Origin: Kriegella sp963975415
GTDB taxonomy: Bacteria; Bacteroidota; Bacteroidia; Flavobacteriales; Flavobacteriaceae
Direction of reading: 5' to 3'
Assembly: GCF_963975415.1 (NCBI RefSeq)
Contig: NZ_CAXBGN010000004.1
Location: forward strand, 1-64,000
Length of the DNA stretch: 64,000 bases
This document shows, piece after piece, positions 52,636 through 59,461 of the stretch. How positions within the stretch are numbered: position 1 is the stretch's first letter; each line of letters begins with the position of its first letter. The translations under genes were made by a program, and so were the position numbers. Below the pieces are notes generated by a model. The model had not been told where the DNA came from and did not search any database. It saw nothing but the letters and a program-made list of their open reading frames with translations.

Positions 52636-53493
52636 ATGAAATCATTATATAAATCGGCATCAGGTAAAAAAGAAATACTGAATCTTTATGACCAAAAGCT
52701 AAGAGCGCTCGATATCGTTTATACAGATCAAATTATTGATACTGATTTCGGAAAGACCAATATTATTGTAACTGGAGATGCCACAAAGCCACCAATACTC
52801 GTTATACATGGTTCAAATGGCTGTGCCCCTATTGCCTTGGAAACCTATTCGAACCTTTATAAAGATTTTCAAGTATTTGCCCTAGATGTTTTAGCGCAAC
52901 CCAATAGAAGTACAGAGACGCGATTAAGTATGAAAGACAATAGTTACGGTATCTGGATCAATGAGATTATAAATAAATTGGGTTTAAAAGATGTGGTCAT
53001 GGCCGGTTTTTCGTTTGGAGGGTTGATCATACTCAAAACGCTGATTCACAACGAAAAAAATATTAAAGAAGTGTTTTTAGCTGCGCCTGCATTTATTGTA
53101 AATGGAAACCCTTTAGTGCTATTGTTTAAGGTATTTGTTCCTATGAAATTTTATATAAAAACTAAAAAAAGGAAATATCTTGAAAATTTTTTAAGAACAC
53201 TATTTACCGAGCCAGATTCTTTCGCCTTAAATTATCTGGCAAAGGTATTTTTATATTTCAAAATGGATTTTACTCCTGTTCCTGTAATAAAAGAAGCAGA
53301 GGCTAAATCAATACAAACGCCTATCACCATAATTGCTGCAAAAAAGGATATTATGTTTCCCGGTATAAAAATGCTTAAACGTGCCCATAAAATTTTCCCT
53401 TCTTTAAAAGCGTCTGTTTTGTTAGAAAATTCAAAACACGTTCAAAACAGCACCGATAATAAAAAAATTGAACAACTCATATTACAAAAATAA
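52636..53493 (+). CDS. Alpha/beta hydrolase
   Basis: A 285-residue cytosolic hydrolase. An oxyanion-loop region is ILVIHGSNGCAPIA (about residues 55-68) and the nucleophile elbow is GFSFGG (near residue 124). A candidate catalytic Asp lies in the AAKKDIMFPG segment, and a His follows in LLENSKHVQN. The substrate cannot be told from sequence. The gene is divergent from TetR with a shared operator region, an inducible detoxification-type pair. Confidence 0.82.
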   Translation: MKSLYKSASGKKEILNLYDQKLRALDIVYTDQIIDTDFGKTNIIVTGDATKPPILVIHGSNGCAPIALETYSNLYKDFQVFALDVLAQPNRSTETRLSMKDNSYGIWINEIINKLGLKDVVMAGFSFGGLIILKTLIHNEKNIKEVFLAAPAFIVNGNPLVLLFKVFVPMKFYIKTKKRKYLENFLRTLFTEPDSFALNYLAKVFLYFKMDFTPVPVIKEAEAKSIQTPITIIAAKKDIMFPGIKMLKRAHKIFPSLKASVLLENSKHVQNSTDNKKIEQLILQK

Positions 53494-53509
53494 CGTATGA
53501 CGAAACCAG

Positions 53510-53770
53510 CCAAAATCAATACGGGTTTTGGTGCTTTCCCACAGTTATATGTTTATTAACAAGTTCGCTACATCTTGTTGATTTGGCTTTGTAAAAATCA
53601 AAGCTTTTTGGATGTCCATCACATATAAAACCAATTTTTGGGTGTCTTGGGAATTGGCTTATAGCCACAACGACCGGTACATTGTAACTAAATAGCCCCT
53701 CCCAACAACCCCTCTTATAACAATTGGTTTTTAGCTTACACATTTTAATGTATTTTTAAATGCTAGAGAA
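53510..53770 (+). repeat. Punctuation element, blocks A and B
   Basis: Block A is degraded: TCAAAGCTTTTTGG, ATATAAAACCAATTTTTGGG and GTCTTGGGAATTGGC follow its order. Block B is well kept: TTGGTTTTTAGCTTACACA, TTTTAATGTATTTTTAAA. It separates the hydrolase from the phosphoesterase gene that starts at 53800. Confidence 0.55.
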
Positions 53771-53799
53771 CGTATTTATTAAAAAATAGACAACCACTT

Positions 53800-54990
53800 A
53801 TGAGAAGCAAGTGCAACATCAAAAGCTCTTTTTATGCCATTGTTTTGTTCATGTGTTCAACGCAATGGATTCATGCTCAAAATCTTGAAATTACACATGG
53901 TCCCTATCTTCAATACCTCACCTCCAATGAAGTAACCATTTGTTGGAGTACTTCTGAAAATTCAATATCATGGGTCGAATACTATAAAGAAGACGGATCA
54001 AATTTTTATCAAAAGGAACGAACTAAAATTTTTAACTCCGCTGACGGACTAAAGAATATAAGTATGTTACACCGTGTAACGTTAAAAAACTTGACTCCTG
54101 CCACAAAATATGCCTATCGTATTTATTCACAAGAAGTAAAAGATGATATGAGTTTTGGAAAAACTGTGGCGACCCAAGTATACAAAAAAGAACCTCTTTA
54201 TTTTACAACCCAGCCCATAAAGAAAGAACAAATATCACTTGTAGTACTGAGTGATATGCATGAAAAAACGGCTAAAGTAAGCAGTCTTTTGAAGGGCGTT
54301 GAATGGGATACAACTGACTTTGTATTGTTAGATGGTGACTTTGTGGATTCTTTTGATTCGGAATCGGATTTATACAACGGGGTACTGGATACCTGTGTGG
54401 CTATATTTGCACAAACGAAACCGCTGGTTATTGTAAGGGGAAATCATGAAACAAGAGGTAGAAAGGCAAATGAACTAAAAAAATACTTTCATTTCCCGGA
54501 AAACAAATATTATTATACCTATTCGATCGGAACAACATTGTTTATTATTTTAGATTCAGGAGAAGATAAGGCTGATTCTGACATAGAATATAGCGGATTT
54601 GCAGATTTTGATGCATATCGTAGCGAACAGGCAAAATGGTTATCAGAAGTTGTAAAATCAGACGCTTTTAAAAATGCCGAACACAAAATCGCTTTTATGC
54701 ACATTCCCCCCTATGATCACAACAGAGGGCAAGAATGGCACGGGGATCTTGAAGTAAGATCAAAGTTTGTACCCATACTTAACAAGGCAGGTATCGATTT
54801 AATGGTCAATGGCCATAGACACCGGTACTCTTTTCAAACTGCAAAGGTTGAAGAAAACAATTTTCCCATTCTAGTTGCAGACCATAAGACGCGCTATAAG
54901 CTATTAATTGATAAAACAGGAATTAAAATTAAGGGAACCGATAGCGATGATAAAGAGGTGTTAACTATGTTCATCGAGAAAAATAATTAA
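53800..54990 (+). CDS. Exported metallophosphoesterase (purple acid phosphatase-like)
   Basis: A 396-residue protein with a signal peptide (cleavage near IHAQ, residue 27). An N-terminal fibronectin type III-like domain (about 30-140, ITHGPYLQYLTSNEVTICWS) precedes a calcineurin-like phosphoesterase domain with SDMHEK in place of the usual DxH, then LLDGDFVDS, RGNHETRG, FMHIPPYDH and NGHRHRYSF. These are the metal-binding motifs of purple-acid-type phosphatases. It probably releases phosphate in the periplasm. Confidence 0.85.
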   Translation: MRSKCNIKSSFYAIVLFMCSTQWIHAQNLEITHGPYLQYLTSNEVTICWSTSENSISWVEYYKEDGSNFYQKERTKIFNSADGLKNISMLHRVTLKNLTPATKYAYRIYSQEVKDDMSFGKTVATQVYKKEPLYFTTQPIKKEQISLVVLSDMHEKTAKVSSLLKGVEWDTTDFVLLDGDFVDSFDSESDLYNGVLDTCVAIFAQTKPLVIVRGNHETRGRKANELKKYFHFPENKYYYTYSIGTTLFIILDSGEDKADSDIEYSGFADFDAYRSEQAKWLSEVVKSDAFKNAEHKIAFMHIPPYDHNRGQEWHGDLEVRSKFVPILNKAGIDLMVNGHRHRYSFQTAKVEENNFPILVADHKTRYKLLIDKTGIKIKGTDSDDKEVLTMFIEKNN

Positions 54991-55039
54991 GCTGCCCATA
55001 ATTTAAACAGGGGACTAAAGTGTAATTGAGAAACTTTGG

Positions 55040-55355
55040 CCACCAGCCGTAACCGCTGCACAAACCATTATTACAGAAAAAGTAGCTTTATAGACCCTTC
55101 ATAGAAGCTTTTTGATGATTGCCGGCGATAGGTAAACCAAGCCCAGGCAGTTTACGAAACTGTCGATATAAATAATGAACTTGGGCAGTGCAACAAAGTA
55201 CCACCTCCCAACACCCCCCACCTAAAAAAATTGGTTTTTAACTTACATTTTTTCATGTATTTTTAAAGGGTAGCGCACAAGACTTTCCCCAATTTGTGCC
55301 CCTGAAACAAAGACGATAAAGCTATATTTAGTGTCGATATAAAACGTTAGCCACA
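55040..55355 (+). repeat. Punctuation element, blocks A and B, full length
   Basis: It starts near TTTGGCCACCAG and CCGTAACCGCTGCACAAACC, passes TTCATAGAAGCTTTTTG (weak terminator hairpin), then block B with GGTTTTTAACTTACATT, TTCATGTATTTTTAAAGGG, CAAGACTTTCCCCAATTTG and GCTATATTTAGTGTCGATAT. It ends in AACGTTAGCCACAAAC, whose reverse complement loosely mirrors the start. It fills the whole gap before the Crp/Fnr gene. Confidence 0.65.
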
Positions 55356-55377
55356 AACAAATAAGCATACGTAACCC

Positions 55378-55944
55378 ATGAACGAAATCAGAAATTTTAT
55401 TGAAAACATCACTCCAATGAACGATGCTGATTGGCAGTTTTTTTCTTCAAAATTGCAAGAAGTAAAACTCAAAAAAAATACGCCTTTATTAAAAATTGGG
55501 GAAATCGAAAAACAACTATCGTTTATAAGTAAAGGAATCGTCAGATTTTATGTCCCAAGGGAAGAGGTCGATTTAACTTTTGGTTTTCTATTCGAAAATG
55601 AATTTGTCACAGGTTATGATTCCTTTTTAAAGCAAACCCCTTCTGAATACCAAATTGAAACGTTGACGGATACCATTTTATGGACAATTTCACACAAAGA
55701 CTTACAGGAGGTCTATGAAAGCACAAACAGTGGAAATAGTATTGGACGAAAAATGGCTGAAAATATGTTTCTCATAAAATCGAAAAGAGAACTTTCCTTA
55801 TTGAGCAAAACAGCGGAAGAACGCTATCTGGACTTATTTTCTGACAGACCACAATTGTTACGGCAAATTCCATTAAAATATATTGCTTCCTATATTGGCG
55901 TAACTCCGCAAGCATTGAGCAGAATAAGAAGACGCATTACTTAA
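55378..55944 (+). CDS. Crp/Fnr family transcriptional regulator
   Basis: A 188-residue regulator with a cyclic-nucleotide-binding-like domain (about residues 18-115; LLKIGEIEKQLSFISKGIVRFY) and a C-terminal helix-turn-helix (LKYIASYIGVTPQALSRIRRRI). There are no Fnr iron-sulfur cysteines. It precedes a DoxX-like gene by 63 bases in the same direction, repeating the Crp/Fnr-DoxX layout of 4.6-6.3 kb. Confidence 0.84.
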   Translation: MNEIRNFIENITPMNDADWQFFSSKLQEVKLKKNTPLLKIGEIEKQLSFISKGIVRFYVPREEVDLTFGFLFENEFVTGYDSFLKQTPSEYQIETLTDTILWTISHKDLQEVYESTNSGNSIGRKMAENMFLIKSKRELSLLSKTAEERYLDLFSDRPQLLRQIPLKYIASYIGVTPQALSRIRRRIT

Positions 55945-56007
55945 CTTAGGTTCATTGTTTTTACATTGGTGCTTGCTGACCTTTGCATATCACCAATTAT
56001 GTAAAAT

Positions 56008-56460
56008 ATGAAACCGCTAATTGTACTTTTATCAAGTTTTATTATCGCCCTTTTTGTACTTAAAATTATCAAAAATGAATATGATTTTCTCCTATCTGCA
56101 AGAATTGCAATGTCGATAATGCTTGTATTTACAGCTATCGGGCATTTTGCATTTACAAAAGGAATGTCGATGATGATCCCTAATCTTATACCTTACAAAG
56201 AAAGTTTTGTTTATCTCACAGGAGTATTTGAAATCTTCATGGCAATAGGGCTCCTAATTCCAAGATTTAAATATATAGCTGCGTGGACGCTAATCATTTT
56301 TCTGCTGCTAATGCTACCAGCTAATATTTATGCTTCAATAAACCATGTGAATTATCAAAAAGGAACATTTGACGGACATGGTCTTTCGTATTTGTGGTTT
56401 AGAATTCCTTTACAAATCCTTTTTATAATTTGGGTTTATATGTGTTCCATCCGAATGTAA
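56008..56460 (+). CDS. DoxX-like membrane protein
   Basis: A 150-residue four-helix membrane protein. An initial helix (LIVLLSSFIIALFVL) is followed by ARIAMSIMLVFTAIGHFAF, MMIPNLIPYKESFVYLTG and VFEIFMAIGLLIPRFKYIA, the pattern of the distant DoxX-like group. It is probably cotranscribed with the upstream Crp/Fnr gene and may take part in a redox-linked membrane function. Confidence 0.75.
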   Translation: MKPLIVLLSSFIIALFVLKIIKNEYDFLLSARIAMSIMLVFTAIGHFAFTKGMSMMIPNLIPYKESFVYLTGVFEIFMAIGLLIPRFKYIAAWTLIIFLLLMLPANIYASINHVNYQKGTFDGHGLSYLWFRIPLQILFIIWVYMCSIRM

Positions 56461-56477
56461 TCAGAAGGCAACGTCAG

Positions 56478-56625
56478 TGGCCAACAACGACAACCGTTGT
56501 ACAAGTCGTTACTACAGAAAAAACAGTTTTATCTACCCCTATTTAAGAGGACTTTTTTGGTTTCAGTCAGCGATAAAAACCAATTTCCAGTGCCTTGCGA
56601 AGTTGTCTAGCAAATAAATAAGCTT
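56478..56625 (+). repeat. Punctuation element, block A
   Basis: It begins TGGCCAACAACG and CAACCGTTGTACAAGTCGTT, followed by CTACAGAAAAAACAG, CCTATTTAAGAGGACTTTTTT, TCAGTCAGCGATAAAAACC and AGTGCCTTGCGAAG. A minus-strand cupin gene follows, so no block B is present. The hairpin CCTATTTAAGAGG-type stem is imperfect but keeps the T-run. Confidence 0.65.
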
Positions 56626-56632
56626 CTGGATT

Positions 56633-57067
56633 TTAAACCTTTATTATCATATCAAATTCAGATGCTGTTGTCATCACTTTATTGATTACGGCCGCATCTA
56701 ACGATTTTTCAGTTGCATTTTCTTCAGTTGCAGGAATACCCATTTGTTCGAAGAAATTTCTAAAACCTTTCGGGCTATGAATGTTTACCCATTTGCATGG
56801 TTTATCACTTTTGTTCCCGAAGGTATGTAAAGTCTTTGGGGGAATATCAACTGATTCGCCTGCCTTTACAATGGTTGTCTCACCATTTACCATGAACTCC
56901 ATTTCGCCTTCAATCATCAAGAACGTTTCTTTATACGAATTATGAAAATGTGGTGGTGGCCCCGGTACTTTTGGAGGAGTTTCAGCTATCATAAGGTCGT
57001 AATCGCCGGTCGTTTCATGAGCTGTCACTTTATGACCCAACACCCATCTTGTATTGTTTAACTCCAT
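56633..57067 (-). CDS. Small cupin domain protein
   Basis: A 144-residue protein from the ATG at 57067; a GTG at 57088 would add seven residues that fall within an operator-like repeat. The single cupin domain holds GPPPHFHNSYKETFLMIEG (metal-site HxH...E) and GESVDIPPKTLHTFGN (G-x5-P-x-H). Cupins of this size bind small ligands or metals; enzyme activity is unknown. It is divergent from a TetR gene and probably under its control. Confidence 0.82.
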   Translation of the reverse strand: MELNNTRWVLGHKVTAHETTGDYDLMIAETPPKVPGPPPHFHNSYKETFLMIEGEMEFMVNGETTIVKAGESVDIPPKTLHTFGNKSDKPCKWVNIHSPKGFRNFFEQMGIPATEENATEKSLDAAVINKVMTTASEFDMIIKV

Positions 57068-57071
57068 TTCA

Positions 57072-57140
57072 TGAGATATTTGTCTCACAAACTTAAGCGT
57101 TCATTTTTTATTTTCCAAATTTTATGGGATATTTGTCTCA
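57072..57140 (+). promoter_or_regulatory. Two TGAGATATTTGTCTCA-type operators between cupin and TetR
   Basis: TGAGATATTTGTCTCA (57072-57087; arms TGAGA/TCTCA) and TGGGATATTTGTCTCA (57125-57140) flank the 72-base divergent gap. The first lies four bases from the cupin ATG at 57067, and the second overlaps the A of the TetR ATG at 57140. Such paired palindromes beside the two start codons are suited to TetR repressing both genes at once. Confidence 0.6.
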
Positions 57141-57733
57141 TGAACGAAAGCTACGTTAATTCAGGTCGTACAAATCAGAAATTAGAAACCAGAAGCAAAA
57201 TTTTGGTCAGTGCCCAGTATTTTCTGAACAATGGATTGGAATTCAATCTTGAGGATATCGCAAAACGGACAAAAATTTCGCGAGCAACAGTCTACAGATA
57301 CTTTCCCAATGTTGATATTTTGGCCGCAGAGGCCGCACTCGATATAATCCCTAAAAGTCCAGAAATAATTTGTAAAAACCTTAAGGGAACGAGCATGGAA
57401 GATAAGGCTCTTGAAATACAAGACTATTACAATACCCTTGTCATAGACCATGAAAAACTATTTCGAAAATACTTGAGCACCGTGCTGGATTTGAATATTT
57501 CTACTCCAAAAAGGGGTGCTAGAAGAAAGAAAACATTGCAGTTGCTCTTTGAGCAAACAAATTTTACAAATAAAGAAAAAGAAGACCTCTCAAACCTTTT
57601 TACGATTTTGATGGGCATAGAGCCGCTTGTAGTTACTAAAGATGTTTGCGGATTAAATAACAAGGAATCTATTGAACTTATGAAATGGGGAATAAAATTG
57701 TTATGTATTGGTTTTATGGACTCTAGAAAATAA
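57140..57733 (+). CDS. TetR/AcrR family transcriptional regulator
   Basis: The open frame extends to 57071, but the ATG at 57140 gives MNESYVNSGRTNQKLETRS and a normal 197-residue TetR protein. The helix-turn-helix is FNLEDIAKRTKISRATVYRYFPNV. The C-terminal domain ends GIKLLCIGFMDSRK. Its promoter gap carries palindromes that fit autorepression. A duplicate of its last 16 codons is found at 58611-58659. Confidence 0.87.
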   Translation: MNESYVNSGRTNQKLETRSKILVSAQYFLNNGLEFNLEDIAKRTKISRATVYRYFPNVDILAAEAALDIIPKSPEIICKNLKGTSMEDKALEIQDYYNTLVIDHEKLFRKYLSTVLDLNISTPKRGARRKKTLQLLFEQTNFTNKEKEDLSNLFTILMGIEPLVVTKDVCGLNNKESIELMKWGIKLLCIGFMDSRK

Positions 57734-57745
57734 AAAAGCCAGTTG

Positions 57746-58060
57746 CCAACACCGGTACCCGTTGCACAAGCCGTTACTACAGAAAAAACAGCTTTATCTA
57801 CCTCTCTTTAAAAGACTTTTTTGCCGCCAGTCAGAGATAAAAACCAATTGTAGGTACTTTGCAAAACCGCCTATATATACAACAAGCTAGGGCATGCCCC
57901 TAAAATCGACAGCCACTAACCTCATATATAAAATACCGGTTTTTAGATTACAAATTTTAGCGTATTTTTAAACGGTAGCATACAAGACTTCCCCAATTTT
58001 TATCCTTGAATCCAAGACGGATAAAGCCATAGTTTGTGTCGATATAACAAATTGTACGCA
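57746..58060 (+). repeat. Punctuation element, blocks A and B, full length
   Basis: It starts TTGCCAACACCGG, 15 bases after the TetR stop, with CCCGTTGCACAAGCCGTT, CTACAGAAAAAACAG, TCTCTTTAAAAGACTTTTTT and CAAAACCGCC. Block B has GGTTTTTAGATTACAAATT, TTTAGCGTATTTTTAAACGG, CAAGACTTCCCCAATTTTT, ATCCTTG and CATAGTTTGTG, a promoter-like TTG ... TAGTTTG pair. It ends AAATTGTACGCAAG. The first 100 bases are colinear with the transposase remnant at 58-175. Confidence 0.7.
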
Positions 58061-58105
58061 AGAATAAAATTCGGAACTAACAAGAACTATATAAACTTTA
58101 AGAAA

Positions 58106-58582
58106 ATGAAGAATTCAATAGTACTCCTGTTTATTTTAGCCTCTGTATCTGTATTTTCCCAAGACGCTGATTACAGTGTATCCTCCTATCTGACGGAAGG
58201 AACAAAAGCACCAAATACCCATTATATCGGAGAAGCTTGGTTGAATGCCATTATTCACGATGACGAGGAATTGGGTTATAATATCACAAAAGCTACTTTT
58301 AAAGCCAACTCAACCTTAGATTGGCACAAACACGGTTCTGCCCAAGTTTTAATAATTGTAGATGGAGAAGCATATTATCAGGAAAAAGGAAATGAACCTG
58401 TAATTCTGAAAAAAGGAGACGTAATTAAATGTGAAAAGGAAATTGAACATTGGCATTCCTCAACGAAATTTAGTGATGTAACATATTTAGCTTTATATGG
58501 TGGCGGACAACCAACAACTTGGACTGAAGTAGTGACCCGGGAATATTACGATAAAGTTGCTGAAAAGTTGAAAAGCAACTGA
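58106..58582 (+). CDS. Exported cupin domain protein
   Basis: The frame opens at 58034, but the ATG at 58106 begins MKNSIVLLFILASVSVF with a signal peptide cleaved near SQDA; 158 residues. The cupin metal motif is LDWHKHGSAQVLIIVDGEAYY (HxHxxxxxxx with the usual following Gly) and GDVIKCEKEIEHWHSST. It resembles the exported cupins that accompany small-molecule detoxification genes. It is a single-gene unit between two punctuation elements. Confidence 0.8.
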   Translation: MKNSIVLLFILASVSVFSQDADYSVSSYLTEGTKAPNTHYIGEAWLNAIIHDDEELGYNITKATFKANSTLDWHKHGSAQVLIIVDGEAYYQEKGNEPVILKKGDVIKCEKEIEHWHSSTKFSDVTYLALYGGGQPTTWTEVVTREYYDKVAEKLKSN

Positions 58583-58610
58583 TTATTTGAAATGCTCAAA
58601 ATTCAAGGTA

Positions 58611-58659
58611 ATTGGGAATAAAATTATTATGTATAGGTTTTATAGACGCTAGAAAATAA
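58611..58659 (+). pseudogene. Duplicated 3' tail of the TetR gene
   Basis: The sequence encodes LGIKLLCIGFIDARK and a stop, matching the end of the TetR protein at 57686-57733 (WGIKLLCIGFMDSRK). Most differences are at third codon positions or are conservative. Both tails lead directly into a full punctuation element, so a TetR-tail-plus-element segment was duplicated with the cupin gene between the copies, or the second TetR gene was deleted. Confidence 0.7.
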
Positions 58660-58671
58660 AAAAAGCCAATT

Positions 58672-58970
58672 GCCAACACCGATAACCGTCTTAAAAGCCT
58701 TTACCACAGGAAAACAGACTCATATGCCCCTCTTTACCAGCCTTTTTTGGTGTCAGTCAGCGGTAGACAAGTCAATTTTAGGTGTCTGGCGAAACCGCCC
58801 ATATGTACAACAAGCCAGGGCATTGCAACTAATTAGCGCCTACCGAAAACCCTACTTACAAAAAATAAGTTTTTAACTTATATATTTTAGTGTATTTTTA
58901 AACAGTACAAAAGTGACTTCCCCAATTTTATCCCTGCGTCAAAATAGCTATATAACGACTTGGCAACAAT
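58672..58970 (+). repeat. Punctuation element, blocks A and B, full length
   Basis: It starts TTGCCAACACCGATAACCG and ends CGACTTGGCAACAATT, so TTGCCAA is an exact inverted terminal match. Inside are CCCTCTTTACCAGCCTTTTTTGG, TCAGTCAGCGG, CTGGCGAAACCGCC, CCCTACTTACAAAAAAT, GTTTTTAACTTATATATTT, TAGTGTATTTTTAAAC and GACTTCCCCAATTTTATCC. It is the best example of the terminal inverted repeat and the closest copy to the element at 57746. Confidence 0.7.
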
Positions 58971-59040
58971 TACAAAAAATTAAACAGTGAGAACGATTAG
59001 TTTATTCTTGCGAAGAAAACGCAATTTTAACATTTAACCA

Positions 59041-59241
59041 ATGAACGAAAGCGAAATAAGGCGAATTTTTGAGCGGTCTAATCTTAGTCAGGCCGACTTT
59101 GCCGAAAGAATAGGCAAATCAACCAGAACATTTCAACATTATCTGAAAGGAGAGACAACGCCCAATAGCAGAGTGATAAGTAAATTAAAGGAGATTGAAA
59201 CAGAACTTAAAGAAGATAGAACGAAAAACACTTCGTACTAA
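59041..59241 (+). CDS. Small XRE-type DNA-binding protein
   Basis: A 66-residue protein that is essentially one helix-turn-helix (IRRIFERSNLSQADFAERIG, KSTRTFQHYLKGETTPNSRV) with a charged tail. It has the size of antitoxin or phage-type regulators, but no toxin gene is next to it. In the same frame after its stop the reading stays open for 54 codons to 59406, so an earlier longer version may have been truncated. Confidence 0.7.
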   Translation: MNESEIRRIFERSNLSQADFAERIGKSTRTFQHYLKGETTPNSRVISKLKEIETELKEDRTKNTSY

Positions 59242-59406
59242 CAACACCCGGATTTTAATGATATAAACGTTATCAACTACGTCTATAAGAATAAGGATAG
59301 GTTATGGGAATCTAGGTCTTTTAGATTGATAGTAGAATCTTTTTTTCTTGATTTGGAGATAGCCAAGGAACTAGAGAAAGAAAGGAAGATAAGAAAGGTA
59401 CAGTAG
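59242..59406 (+). other. In-frame open extension after the XRE stop
   Basis: The frame of the XRE gene continues after TAA for 54 codons, reading QHPDFNDINVINYVYKNKD, LWESRSFRLIVESFF and LDLEIAKELEKERKIRKVQ before a TAG. The composition is protein-like, but no start codon opens it. It may be the rest of a longer ancestral gene cut by the stop, or an unrelated relic. Confidence 0.35.
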
Positions 59407-59461
59407 GTTATTGTTGATGTCTATAAAATTCCTAGGCTAAATAGTGAAGCCTACTATAATT

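Noticed and set aside
45440..59406. Classical integron cassette array
   Set aside because: No integrase gene is in the window, and the repeats are too long and align with transposon ends instead. attC core rules are not met.
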